Of a stretch of DNA of 64,000 nt, positions 9,138-17,888 are shown one piece after another. Source of the stretch: JBBQKI01 sp038326725 (lineage in GTDB: Bacteria > Bacteroidota > Bacteroidia > Flavobacteriales > Flavobacteriaceae); NCBI GenBank assembly GCA_038326725.1, contig JBBQKI010000005.1, positions 19,706-83,705 on the forward strand. Reading direction: 5' to 3'. A program made the position numbers and the translations under genes. The notes below the pieces were generated by a model, which was not told the origin of the DNA, ran no database searches, and worked only from the letters and a program-made list of their open reading frames with translations. How positions within the stretch are numbered: position 1 is the first letter of the stretch; each line of letters starts with the position of its first letter.

Positions 9138-9737
9138 TTATAAAAATCTTTGAAAAACCTTATTGTCCTTTATGTCCTCAAAAACATCCACATCGTTACG
9201 GACGGAAAGCTGGTAAACGGAACTTCCCGATAAATCTTTCAGGGTTTCCCCTAAAACCGTATTACTTCCCCATTTTTTATTTTTAAAAATAAAGGGGTGC
9301 ATTTCCTTCATTCCCAAAAGATAATAACCTCCATCTTGCGCAGGGCCTATTACTATTTGGTTTGATTTTAATTTTGAAAAAGCTATTTCAATATCCTCAC
9401 TTCCCAGATCGAAGATGTCGCTACCTATGATAACGATATTTTTAAATCCGTTTTTAAAACCTTCGGTAAAGGCATTTTGCATCCGTTCGCCCAAATCTGC
9501 ACCGATTTGCAGTTTTTTATCATAGTTTTTATCATCCCAAATATCTTTGCGCCCAATGATATCGGAATAATAAACCTGCTTTGTGGCCTTTATGGTTTTG
9601 GTAATTGAAACCGTATGGTTTAAAAGAAATTTATAAATTTGCAATGCTGGTTTATTCCCCACACTTGCTGCCAAACGGGTTTTAACTTTCCCCAATTCGG
9701 GATTTCTGGTGAAAATAAGGAGCAGGTTTTTAGTCAT
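9138..9737 (-). CDS. DUF2064 / TIGR04282-type glycosyltransferase-like protein
   Basis: A 199-residue DUF2064 protein with a GT-A-like nucleotidyl or glycosyl transferase fold. It keeps the NTP-binding signature near the N-terminus: FTRNPELGKVKTRLA, where GKxKTRL is diagnostic. It also has GADLGERMQNAF, NIVIIGSDIFDL, and GPAQDGGYYLLGM, the metal/sugar site. The family is annotated as TIGR04282 arsenosugar biosynthesis glycosyltransferase from gene context. It overlaps the rhodanese gene by eight bases, so the two are co-translated. A second, more divergent DUF2064 protein lies at 17.2-17.9 kb in the same run. Confidence 0.82.
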   Translation of the reverse strand: MTKNLLLIFTRNPELGKVKTRLAASVGNKPALQIYKFLLNHTVSITKTIKATKQVYYSDIIGRKDIWDDKNYDKKLQIGADLGERMQNAFTEGFKNGFKNIVIIGSDIFDLGSEDIEIAFSKLKSNQIVIGPAQDGGYYLLGMKEMHPFIFKNKKWGSNTVLGETLKDLSGSSVYQLSVRNDVDVFEDIKDNKVFQRFL

Positions 9738-10251
9738 AAATTTTGATGCCCCGGGTCAGCCATTTGTCCCAATTTTTAGAAAAAGCGTGCACTTTTTGGG
9801 TTTCAATTCCCAAAGAATCGAGGACAGGATAACCCTTGTTTTTCCATTCAAAGATACCACCGTAAAGGTTCTGCACGTTCGTGAACCCGGCTTTTGTAAG
9901 CTTTTCCGCAATTTTTTCTGAGCGGATCCCCAAGGAACAATAGATAACTATCGGGGCATTTTTATTTTTTTCAGGAAATAGTTCTTCCGAAAAACTAGAA
10001 TATCCAATAAAATTTGCAGAAGGAATATGACTTACCGCAAATTCCTCTTTTTCGCGCGCGTCAAAGACTAACACTTTTTCGTTCAGTTGCAACATCCGCA
10101 ATTCTTCCACTGAAATATAGGAAATGTTTCGGGTGTTGTGGAGTTCCAGCAGTTCGTCCAGGGTTTTTTGGGCAAGGCTAGAAAATGTCAACAGAAATAT
10201 TGAAAATGAGATAAGGAATTGTAATTGCTTCTTTGTTTTTTTTGAATTCAT
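9730..10251 (-). CDS. Exported rhodanese-domain protein
   Basis: A 173-residue protein with an N-terminal signal peptide (KKTKKQLQFLISFSIFLLTF...SLA) and one rhodanese domain. EELRMLQLNEKVLVFDAREKEEF is the DxR entry motif, HIPSANFIGY the second strand region, and IVIYCSLGIRSEKIA the active-site loop with the catalytic cysteine in C-S-L-G-I-R-S. The intact cysteine suggests sulfur transfer or another thiol reaction in the periplasm. It sits four bases downstream of the metallophosphoesterase gene and overlaps the DUF2064 gene, so it belongs to the same unit; its link to arsenic chemistry is unproven. Confidence 0.85.
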   Translation of the reverse strand: MNSKKTKKQLQFLISFSIFLLTFSSLAQKTLDELLELHNTRNISYISVEELRMLQLNEKVLVFDAREKEEFAVSHIPSANFIGYSSFSEELFPEKNKNAPIVIYCSLGIRSEKIAEKLTKAGFTNVQNLYGGIFEWKNKGYPVLDSLGIETQKVHAFSKNWDKWLTRGIKIYD

Positions 10252-10255
10252 TGTT

Positions 10256-11083
10256 TTAAAAATTTATTTTAATTCCTTGCAGGTTGCTTTCAGCGGGTGG
10301 GAGTATTTCGGTATTGTCCCAAACCCCAGTTTGAAGGGAAAGGGCATATTCCTCGGGCAGTTGATGGGTTTTCATATTTTCGACCGCAAGTTCATGGTCA
10401 TATTCAAAATGATGGTGCGCAAATCCGAAAACCCCGTTGTCATCGGTTAGAACTGCATACCAGGCCCTCGGCGTACCATCGTTTGCGGGCATCCCGATTG
10501 CGCCCGGGTTAAGCCAAAGCTTGCTTTCCTTTTCTTCGTTAAAAGGCAACCCGCAATGGCCGGCCACAATGACATCACTTTTAATAGCTTCAAAATTGGC
10601 AAGCTTGGTGCTCCAAGAGTTGGATTTAAAGATAAACTCAGAAACATTGAAAAACGAACCGTGGAGGACGGCCACTTTTTTTGAAGCAAATTGAAACTGT
10701 ATATGGTCCGGCAGGGTGTTGATATAGTTTAATGAATCTTCCGAAAGCCGGCTTTGGGCGAAGGGATACCATAGCCGTGAAAAACCATCGCAGCGGGATC
10801 CCTCGCCGAAATCGCATCCACAATCCGTTGCGCCAGCCTTAAGCTGAAGTTCCACATTTCCGACTATGCTTTTTGCGCCCCAAGCCCTAAAAAGCTGTAC
10901 CGTTTCCTCGGGCTGGGCGCAATAACCCACAATATCGCCCGTACAGATGCAATTTTGTGGGGAAATTCCGTTGGCGGTTGCAATGGCAATCAATTTTTCC
11001 AAGGCTTGCAGGTTGCTATACACGCCTCCAAAAAGCAATATTTTTTTCGAAAGCATTCCCAAATTTTCTATTTTTTTATCCAT
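10256..11083 (-). CDS. Calcineurin-like metallophosphoesterase, altered metal site
   Basis: A 275-residue protein recognisable as a prokaryotic metallophosphoesterase by CTGDIVGYCAQPEETV, SIVGNVE, VLHGSF and IVAGHCGLPF, and by LWLNPGAIGMP after the last motif. The first metal motif, normally D-x-H-[GS]-N, reads G-V-Y-S-N at residues 20-24, so both the Asp and the His are missing. This suggests lost or altered metal binding, or a shift to a non-hydrolytic role. The start at 11083 overlaps the symporter gene by 16 bases; a later ATG at codon 10 would reduce the overlap. Its substrate is unknown; it lies in the arsenosugar-type run. Confidence 0.8.
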   Translation of the reverse strand: MDKKIENLGMLSKKILLFGGVYSNLQALEKLIAIATANGISPQNCICTGDIVGYCAQPEETVQLFRAWGAKSIVGNVELQLKAGATDCGCDFGEGSRCDGFSRLWYPFAQSRLSEDSLNYINTLPDHIQFQFASKKVAVLHGSFFNVSEFIFKSNSWSTKLANFEAIKSDVIVAGHCGLPFNEEKESKLWLNPGAIGMPANDGTPRAWYAVLTDDNGVFGFAHHHFEYDHELAVENMKTHQLPEEYALSLQTGVWDNTEILPPAESNLQGIKINF

Positions 11084-12402
11084 TTCGGAATTTTATATAA
11101 TAATATACAGCTTAAAATTCCCCAAGCGTTCACCCATAATAAATCTGCGTGGTTTCCTTCGGTAAAAATAAGCGCCTTGGGGAAAATCCCCAAGACAAGC
11201 ATGAAACCAAAGACCAAGCCGCAAAAAACGCTAAGGTAAAAACTTATTCTTGGGGCAGGCTTTTTCCAAAACAAAAAAACGGGGGTAAGCCCGATGACCA
11301 TGGTCCCCGAAATGGTGGTTGCAGATAATATTTCGGCGTTCAGAAAAACAGGAATTGTCCCCAGAACTGCAATCGCGATCATGGAAATCCTGCCAAAGGT
11401 AATGTTCATGCCCATTTTTAGATCTACGGCCAATAATTTTGAGAAGGAAGAAAACGTGGAATCCAGCGTAGATGCCGCGGAGGTGATCATGATAAGATTG
11501 ATAATTAAAAGAATGACAACGCCAAAAGCTTTTCCCACTTCCACCGCGGCTTGCCCTTGCATGCCCTCAAACCTTGCAAAAACGCCAATGATGCTGAACA
11601 AAACGATGCAAAGGATGCCAAGTAAGGTTGCCCACAGGAAACTTTTCAGGGTAGTCCTTGGGTTGCTCAAGAAGGCCCGGTCTGTAAGTACCGGATCATG
11701 AAAGGGATAACTAAAGCATTGGATAAGCGCCGCAAAGAACAAATTTAGTCCCAAATCAAAGCTCCAAGTGCCTGAAGAAACTACTTCCCGTGCCGTGAAA
11801 TCGTCAACAGAAAAAATGCTCCATAAAATTATGGCCAATAAAATGGTGAACAGGGCCATTTGTATAACATCGGTAAAAATGGAACTGCTCAAGCCACCTT
11901 TAAGCGTGTAGGCCAACGTTAGGGCCGTAAAGACCAAGATGGCCCAATAGAAAGCAGTACTGCCTTGATCTCCGAAATACGTACCGATTACCATGGTGTT
12001 GCTCCAAACCTCGTTGAAAAGGCGTATGGCTATAAGCACCGAAAACAAACGCATGGCGCCTTTCCCGAAACGGCTCGTCAAAAACTGGTGGATGCTTTCA
12101 AAGCCACCATGAACCCTCATGTAGTAGATCAAAACCCCAGCAACTGCAAACGAAAGATAGTATGCCGCATACGCCACCCCGCCAACAATTCCAAATTCTA
12201 GCCCCAGATTGGCAGCGTTCGTAATGCTCTTGGCGAATATCCACGAAATGATAAGGCTTCCGGTAAGCATAAAGGCATTCGGAGCCTTGCTTCGATGCGT
12301 GGCCTTGAAAAACGCGTCGGGGGTTTTGGCCAACGGGGAAAGCAATAACAGCATCAAGCTCGATACGATAATCAATCCCCATTGCCAAATTTCTATATCC
12401 AT
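11068..12402 (-). CDS. Sodium:solute symporter family transporter
   Basis: A 444-residue polytopic inner-membrane protein with about 12 hydrophobic helices and the character of the SSS (SLC5) family: LTGSLIISWIFAKSITNAAN early, GGVAYAAYYLSFAVAGVLIYYMR, LAYTLKGGLSSSIFTDVIQM, and a long helix-rich second half. It would couple sodium entry to uptake of a small organic solute or anion. It lies directly downstream of the SusD gene, so substrate may cross the outer membrane through SusC/SusD and the inner membrane through this carrier. Substrate is not identifiable; a polar organic compound, nucleoside or sugar are all possible. Confidence 0.82.
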   Translation of the reverse strand: MDIEIWQWGLIIVSSLMLLLLSPLAKTPDAFFKATHRSKAPNAFMLTGSLIISWIFAKSITNAANLGLEFGIVGGVAYAAYYLSFAVAGVLIYYMRVHGGFESIHQFLTSRFGKGAMRLFSVLIAIRLFNEVWSNTMVIGTYFGDQGSTAFYWAILVFTALTLAYTLKGGLSSSIFTDVIQMALFTILLAIILWSIFSVDDFTAREVVSSGTWSFDLGLNLFFAALIQCFSYPFHDPVLTDRAFLSNPRTTLKSFLWATLLGILCIVLFSIIGVFARFEGMQGQAAVEVGKAFGVVILLIINLIMITSAASTLDSTFSSFSKLLAVDLKMGMNITFGRISMIAIAVLGTIPVFLNAEILSATTISGTMVIGLTPVFLFWKKPAPRISFYLSVFCGLVFGFMLVLGIFPKALIFTEGNHADLLWVNAWGILSCILLYKIPKWIKK

Positions 12403-12447
12403 ATTAATGTTAATTGTTTATTTTTCTAGTGTGTTTGGATTCAAAAA

Positions 12448-13890
12448 TTATTCATCCCACCATACTGGAAAATTTATACTGTTGCCATCGGTATCTGTAG
12501 CGGCTTGTTCATAATTTTCAGCATTCAATGCTTCTTCCTCGGCGGGATAGGGCATGCGGACAGGGATCAAACCATCGTTCAAACTTGCGGCCACGGGCTT
12601 GAATTCCGGAAAGCCAGTCCGGCGGTATTCCACCCAACCCTCGTAACCGTTGATGATATTGGCTATCCATTTTTGAGTGATTATTTGCTCAACAGCTGTG
12701 CTACCTGCAGCGTTGTAACTTGCGGGGCCGCTTAAATAGCCGGTGGGCAAAGGTGTGTTCCAATATTCAAAGGCTAGGGCAACACCGGTTTCGTACAGCA
12801 ATTGGGCATCGGCAGAAATTAATCCCCTTTCGGCAGCTTCGGCCAAGAAAAGAAAGGTTTCCCAGGCAGTTATGAAATTGGCATCGAGGGTTGAGGTGTC
12901 TTCCCTAAAAATGGTGCCTGCCAAGGAATAATTCCCTAGTTCAATAGAGGTTTGAGAGGCATCGATGCCGTTTATCAAACCGTTGAATTGGCCAGTGGTC
13001 GAATTGGCAAATGGGCGGAAAAGCACTTCTATCCTGTCATCATTCAGTTCCAAAAGGATTTCCTCCATGGTTTCGGAAAGCACAAAATTATTGAAATCGC
13101 CCACCCTCAATTGCGCCAAGCGAAAACTGTTTGGATCGGTATTGGTAAAATTGAAAATGGCATTTTCGGCATTTGTGGAAATATAATTGCCCGAGCTGAA
13201 AACTGCCTGCAGTTCTGCAGAAACATCCACTTTGGCAGAAATGCGCATCAAATGTTTTATTTTTAAGGAATTCGCGAATTTCACCCATCCGTCCAAATTG
13301 CCGTTAAAAAGGATGTCACCTTCCAAGGGAATCACGTCCTCATAAGCGTTTATGGCGGAAATTCCCTTGTTAAGGTTATCGATGATGCCGCCTTCGCCCA
13401 GATAAATTTCTTGCTGCCCGTCATACTTTGGGGTCACTGAACCATTTGCCCCGTCAAAGGCTTCAGAATACGGAACATTTCCAAAAAGATCGGTAAGGCC
13501 CGCGGCCATATAGGCTTTCAGGATTAGTGCGGGACCTTCGTAGACCGCAAATGTTTCCACATTTCGTGATTGTTGCAACAGGATTTCATTGTCTCTTAAA
13601 TTTGTGTAAAAAACTGGCCAAGGATTGCCGCCCAATTGGGGCGATTTCAAGGCATGCCTGTCGAATAAGTTAAAATCGATGGCGGTGCGGTGCTGAGAAA
13701 GCAAATCTCCGGCCACGAAACCTTCATAGCTCATCTGCTCTCCAAAATCATAGATCACTTGCCGGAGCAATAAACTGGGCTGAACACTGTTCGGGGCATT
13801 CGGGTTGGTATTGATTTCTTCAAAATCCTTGTTACAGCCGCTTGCCAAAACCAGGCAAAACAAGCTGAAAATGTATATTGTTTTTTTCAT
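12448..13890 (-). CDS. SusD/RagB-family outer-membrane lipoprotein
   Basis: About 480 residues from the ATG at 13890 (MKKTIYIFSLFCLVLASGC), which gives a clean lipoprotein signal with the lipid cysteine near residue 19. The longer frame would overlap the SusC stop. The body has SusD hallmarks: DFEEINTNPNAP after the signal, ALILKAYMAAGLTDLFGNVPYSEAF in the TPR-like helical region, and NIINGYEGWVEYRRTGFPEF near the C-terminus, where SusD proteins have W-x-E-x-R-R-T. It caps the SusC barrel and captures substrate at the cell surface. Ten bases separate it from the SusC stop. Confidence 0.93.
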   Translation of the reverse strand: MKKTIYIFSLFCLVLASGCNKDFEEINTNPNAPNSVQPSLLLRQVIYDFGEQMSYEGFVAGDLLSQHRTAIDFNLFDRHALKSPQLGGNPWPVFYTNLRDNEILLQQSRNVETFAVYEGPALILKAYMAAGLTDLFGNVPYSEAFDGANGSVTPKYDGQQEIYLGEGGIIDNLNKGISAINAYEDVIPLEGDILFNGNLDGWVKFANSLKIKHLMRISAKVDVSAELQAVFSSGNYISTNAENAIFNFTNTDPNSFRLAQLRVGDFNNFVLSETMEEILLELNDDRIEVLFRPFANSTTGQFNGLINGIDASQTSIELGNYSLAGTIFREDTSTLDANFITAWETFLFLAEAAERGLISADAQLLYETGVALAFEYWNTPLPTGYLSGPASYNAAGSTAVEQIITQKWIANIINGYEGWVEYRRTGFPEFKPVAASLNDGLIPVRMPYPAEEEALNAENYEQAATDTDGNSINFPVWWDE

Positions 13891-13900
13891 GATTTTTTGT

Positions 13901-16900
13901 TTAAAAGTTGATCCCCATTTTAAAACCGATGCTACGGCTACTGGCATAGCTCATATCTTCCACCCCGCTCACAAAGCCGTTGCCCTGCACCGCCAATTGC
14001 TCGGGGTCAAAATGTGGGATTTCGGAAATGGCGAAAAGGTTTCTGCCAATAAGGGCCAGATTTATTATCGCCCCGTCTTCTATTCCTGCAAAGCCTTTGT
14101 TCAGGTTAAAGGTGTAGCCAATTGAAAACTGCCGTAGTTTTAGGTAGGAAGCATCATAAATGTTGTTCTCTTCGTGATTCCTGTCATAATATTGGCGGTA
14201 ATAACTTTCAGCTGAAACTGCAGTTGTGTTTGGCTCATATACCGGGTTTTCAGCAGTGCCAACGTTTACCACGCCTTGAGGTACTACATCGTCACGATTT
14301 GAGGTTTCAGCCAACTGCCCGCCCACTGTGGCCAGCGCCCTAGTCCTTGAAACCTGTTCTCCTCCCTGTCGCCAATCGAACAAAAAGTTCAGGTTCCAAT
14401 TTTTATAGGTTAAATCGTTATTCCACCCCAACATAAAATCGGGATTGTAATTCCCTATTTTCTTTAGGTTGTTGTCGGCAATATAGCTTCCGCTTTCGGT
14501 CAATATAAAATCGCCGTTTTCATTTCGCAAATAACCCGTACCGTATATATCGCCAATTTCGCCACCTTCTTCCACTTGAAACCAAACCGTTTGGTTCGCA
14601 CTGTCGTAAATTCTACTGAATGCTAAGGTTAATCTGCCATCGGTTTGTGGCAATTCCTCTACAATGGATTCATTTTTACTGAAATTAAAGGTGCTGTTCC
14701 ATTGAAAACTTGAAGTCTTTATAGGCACAATTCCTACAACTGCCTCATAACCCTGCGTGCGCACTTTCCCGCCGTTTACAACCTGTTGGTTGTAACCAGA
14801 TGAAATAGCGATGGGTAAGGATATAATCTGATCCTTGGTTAAAGCATTGTAATAGGTAAGATCAAAATTGAGGCGGTCTTTAAAGAAACGCAAATCTGCA
14901 CCCACTTCATAGCTAGTAACTTGTTCGGGGCGTAGGCTGGCATTCGGTATAAAATTTTGATCGCTGAAAGTAGGCTGCCCTAAGTATGGTGTTTGGGAAA
15001 CAAAAGCCCCCGAAGTTTGGTACGGATTTGTGTCATTTCCTACTTGTGCCACGCTTGCACGAAGTTTCGCAAAAGAAATGGTTTCGGGCAAATTCACAGC
15101 ATTTGATAGAATAAAACTAAGTGACGCCGAAGGATAGAAAAACGAAGTGCCATCCACCGAAAACGGTGTTGCCAAAGCGCTGGACCAGTCATTCCTTCCC
15201 GTAATATCAAGGAAGAGTACATCATTGTAACCAAATTTTGCAAGCCCATAAAAAGAATTGATACGTTTTTTACTTTCAAATTGAAAGACCTCAATTGGTG
15301 AGGCCGCGTTATTCAAATTATAAATTCCAGGCTGGGCAAGGTTTACGGTCTGTGATTCCTTTTTGGAGGCGGTTTGATCCAAACGGTTTCCCCCCGCAGA
15401 AATGTCAAAGGAAAAACTCCCGAAACTACTGTTGTAGTTGATCAAAAAATCGGTATTAACTTCCCGATAAAGCACATCGTGCTCAGCATAGCCGCCATTC
15501 TGAAAGCGGTTGCTACTGAAAGCGCGCCTCAGTTTCCTGGTTTCGCTGGAATAGTCCATTCCAGAACGCAGGGATACGCTGAGGTTTTTAGAAATCTGTT
15601 GCTTTATGGCGATATTTCCAAAAACACGATCTCTATCAAAACTGTTTCTGTTTTCAAAAAGAATAAAGTATGGATTGTCAAAAAAAGTATAATTAAAAGA
15701 AATCTGCTGCACGTCTTCCAGCCCAGGTTGCCAGTAATCCTTGAGGTTTTCAATATTAAGGGAACGCGGTCCCCAGGCCACAAGTGAATAATTCACGTTT
15801 TCACTACCGTAGCCATTGCTTGGGCGGTTGTCACTACTGGAATTCACGTAAGTTATAGAGGATGAGATTTCGGTTTTACTTGTTGGTCTAAAATTCAATT
15901 TTGCCGCAACCGTTTGCCTGTCCAAGTTCACACCGGGAATAATCCCTTCACTGCGTAAATCCGTAAAGGAAAGACGATAATCCCCCTTTTCGAAATTATC
16001 GGAAACAGAGGCATTATTGATGGTTGTAATTCCTGTTTTGTAAAAATTCTTGAGGTTGTCCGGGTGGCTTTCAAAAGGAGTTGCAGTAATGGGCAAGCCG
16101 CTATACAGCGAAGTATCGCCTCCTCGAACTACCGTGCCATCGGGCAGGACAACTGGGCTATCCCATTGTGGGATGAGGTTGCCCACATCTAAGCGAGGGC
16201 CCCAAGAGTAGGAAATATTGTCGTTGGTACCGCCGCCAAGACCGTTTACATATTCAAACTCACCGGAATTACCTTGGCCATATTCGTTTTGGAACTCGGG
16301 CAATTTAAAAGCTGTATCCACAAAAAGTGTGGTGTTGAAACTGATGCCCATTCCTTTGGATTTTTTGCCATCTTTCGTTTCAATAACAATAACGCCATTG
16401 GATGCACGTGTGCCGTACAGTGCTGCTGCACTTGGGCCTTTTAGAACGGTTACGCTCTCAATATCATCAGGATTTACTTCCATTGCGCCGTTTCCAAAAT
16501 CTATTTCCTGAAAACCTGCGGCGGCTTCATTGGTAAAATTGAAAACGGTGTTGTTGTTAATGGGAATACCGTCCACTACAAACAAAGGGTTATTGTTGGA
16601 AAATGAAGATTCGCCTCGAATAGTAATTTTTGAGGAAGAACCTACGCCTGTGGCACCTTGGGTAATATTAATACCTGCTATTTTTCCTGATAGATTATCC
16701 AAAAAATTGACGGATTTTACATCCGAAATTTCTTCTGTGCCTAAAGACTGAACAGAATAGCCCAGTTCCTTGGTCTCCCGTTTAAGGCCCAAGGCGGTAA
16801 CCACCACTTCGTTTAAATCTGTGGTCGATTCAATCAAATAAACTTCGAGTTGGTTGTTGTCGCCAACAATTATTGAAATGTTTTCATACCCAATAGATGA

Positions 16901-17104
16901 AAATTCCAATACATCCGAGCCGGAGGCTTCAATGATGAACGCCCCGTTTTCATCGGTGGTGGTTGCATTTCCGTTGGAAGCCAAGATGTTCACGAAGGAA
17001 ATGGGCGTTTCGGCAATTTCGCTTTTAACTATGCCGGTAATGGTTGTCTGGGCAGTAGCAAATGCAGAAAGCATCAGCAATATGCCAAGGTATATGTGCC
17101 TCAT
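13901..17104 (-). CDS. SusC/RagA-family TonB-linked outer-membrane transporter
   Basis: A 1067-residue TonB-dependent transporter. A signal peptide (to about 18) is followed by a carboxypeptidase-regulatory-like beta-sandwich (TITGIVKSEIAETPISFVNI...SSIGYENISI, about 20-90), the plug domain (about 105-235) with IESVTVLKGPSAAALYGTRASNGVI, and a long barrel ending in a phenylalanine-rich strand (SIGFKMGINF). With SusD it forms a nutrient-importing pedal-bin complex. No glycan-active enzymes lie nearby, which argues against a normal polysaccharide-utilisation locus. Its neighbours are ArsS, DUF2064, phosphorylase and symporter genes, suggesting uptake of a small molecule tied to that pathway. 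Confidence 0.94.
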   Translation of the reverse strand: MRHIYLGILLMLSAFATAQTTITGIVKSEIAETPISFVNILASNGNATTTDENGAFIIEASGSDVLEFSSIGYENISIIVGDNNQLEVYLIESTTDLNEVVVTALGLKRETKELGYSVQSLGTEEISDVKSVNFLDNLSGKIAGINITQGATGVGSSSKITIRGESSFSNNNPLFVVDGIPINNNTVFNFTNEAAAGFQEIDFGNGAMEVNPDDIESVTVLKGPSAAALYGTRASNGVIVIETKDGKKSKGMGISFNTTLFVDTAFKLPEFQNEYGQGNSGEFEYVNGLGGGTNDNISYSWGPRLDVGNLIPQWDSPVVLPDGTVVRGGDTSLYSGLPITATPFESHPDNLKNFYKTGITTINNASVSDNFEKGDYRLSFTDLRSEGIIPGVNLDRQTVAAKLNFRPTSKTEISSSITYVNSSSDNRPSNGYGSENVNYSLVAWGPRSLNIENLKDYWQPGLEDVQQISFNYTFFDNPYFILFENRNSFDRDRVFGNIAIKQQISKNLSVSLRSGMDYSSETRKLRRAFSSNRFQNGGYAEHDVLYREVNTDFLINYNSSFGSFSFDISAGGNRLDQTASKKESQTVNLAQPGIYNLNNAASPIEVFQFESKKRINSFYGLAKFGYNDVLFLDITGRNDWSSALATPFSVDGTSFFYPSASLSFILSNAVNLPETISFAKLRASVAQVGNDTNPYQTSGAFVSQTPYLGQPTFSDQNFIPNASLRPEQVTSYEVGADLRFFKDRLNFDLTYYNALTKDQIISLPIAISSGYNQQVVNGGKVRTQGYEAVVGIVPIKTSSFQWNSTFNFSKNESIVEELPQTDGRLTLAFSRIYDSANQTVWFQVEEGGEIGDIYGTGYLRNENGDFILTESGSYIADNNLKKIGNYNPDFMLGWNNDLTYKNWNLNFLFDWRQGGEQVSRTRALATVGGQLAETSNRDDVVPQGVVNVGTAENPVYEPNTTAVSAESYYRQYYDRNHEENNIYDASYLKLRQFSIGYTFNLNKGFAGIEDGAIINLALIGRNLFAISEIPHFDPEQLAVQGNGFVSGVEDMSYASSRSIGFKMGINF

Positions 17105-17166
17105 AATTTTTTTTTTGGTTTAATTAATGTGCTCGCGGAAGTTATTTCGGCAAGAAAAAAATTGGA

Positions 17167-17880
17167 TCATGAAGCAAAAATGGGGGAGCCCTTGTTGAAC
17201 TGATTTTCCTTTAAGAAGTTTTGGAATGAAAAAAGGGGTTTTGTGGATGGTTTTTTTTCTGGGATGAGAAATGAAAGGAGTAGTCTTTCCAAAACGGCCG
17301 AGAGCTTTGAGAAACTGCCGATGATTTTTGGAATGTCCGAAACTGCATCAATATCTGAAAGGATTTTCAGGAAGGCCACCTTTATATTTTTGGAAGCCAG
17401 CAAGCACGAAATACTTTGGGTAAGCCCCGGGGTTTGCCAAGGCAGTTTCAAAAAGGTTTTGGCATTAAATTGCGAGCGGTTTAGGCCCAACAAATAATAT
17501 CCACCGTCCGAGGAAGGCCCAAGAACAATGGGGTTTTCTCTAAGCTTTTCCGCGGTTTCGATCAAGTTTTCGGCTTGAAGGTGCGGCGTGTCGTTTCCAA
17601 TGGTGATCACATTTTCAAATCCTTGGGCGTAAACAGACTCGATGGCATTAACATATCTTTCGCCAAAGGAATTTCCCTTTTGTTCTTTTTCAGAAAACAA
17701 AAAATAGGGCAACCCGCTTTGCCGCACTATTTGAAGGGTGTGCCTGTTGAGTTCCCGGAAGAGATGGCCAGATCTGCGGAAAGGCTTTAGGGCAGCTTCC
17801 CGTTGGGCAGAGTTGGCAAAAACAAGTACGGCGGTCTTGTTCAATTGGGGGTTACAAATAGTTTGTTCTAAATAGTTCAT
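17167..17880 (-). CDS. Divergent DUF2064 protein, N-terminal motif lost
   Basis: About 237 residues from the ATG at 17880; another in-frame ATG lies at 17886, and both follow the ArsS stop at 17889. It is a DUF2064 homologue by the central VITIGNDTPHL and GPSSDGGYYLLGLN, which line up with the TIGR04282-type protein at 9.1-9.7 kb. The first motif differs: where that paralogue has NPELGKVKTRL, this one reads ANSAQREAALKPF, so the diagnostic nucleotide-binding residues are gone. It may be a non-catalytic partner or have changed substrate. It sits between ArsS and SusC on the same strand. Confidence 0.75.
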   Translation of the reverse strand: MNYLEQTICNPQLNKTAVLVFANSAQREAALKPFRRSGHLFRELNRHTLQIVRQSGLPYFLFSEKEQKGNSFGERYVNAIESVYAQGFENVITIGNDTPHLQAENLIETAEKLRENPIVLGPSSDGGYYLLGLNRSQFNAKTFLKLPWQTPGLTQSISCLLASKNIKVAFLKILSDIDAVSDIPKIIGSFSKLSAVLERLLLSFLIPEKKPSTKPLFSFQNFLKENQFNKGSPIFAS

Positions 17881-17888
17881 TTGCATGC

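Noticed and set aside
13901..17104. A polysaccharide utilisation locus around SusC/SusD
   Set aside because: No glycoside hydrolase, polysaccharide lyase, sulfatase or hybrid sensor gene lies nearby; the neighbours are arsenosugar-type genes.
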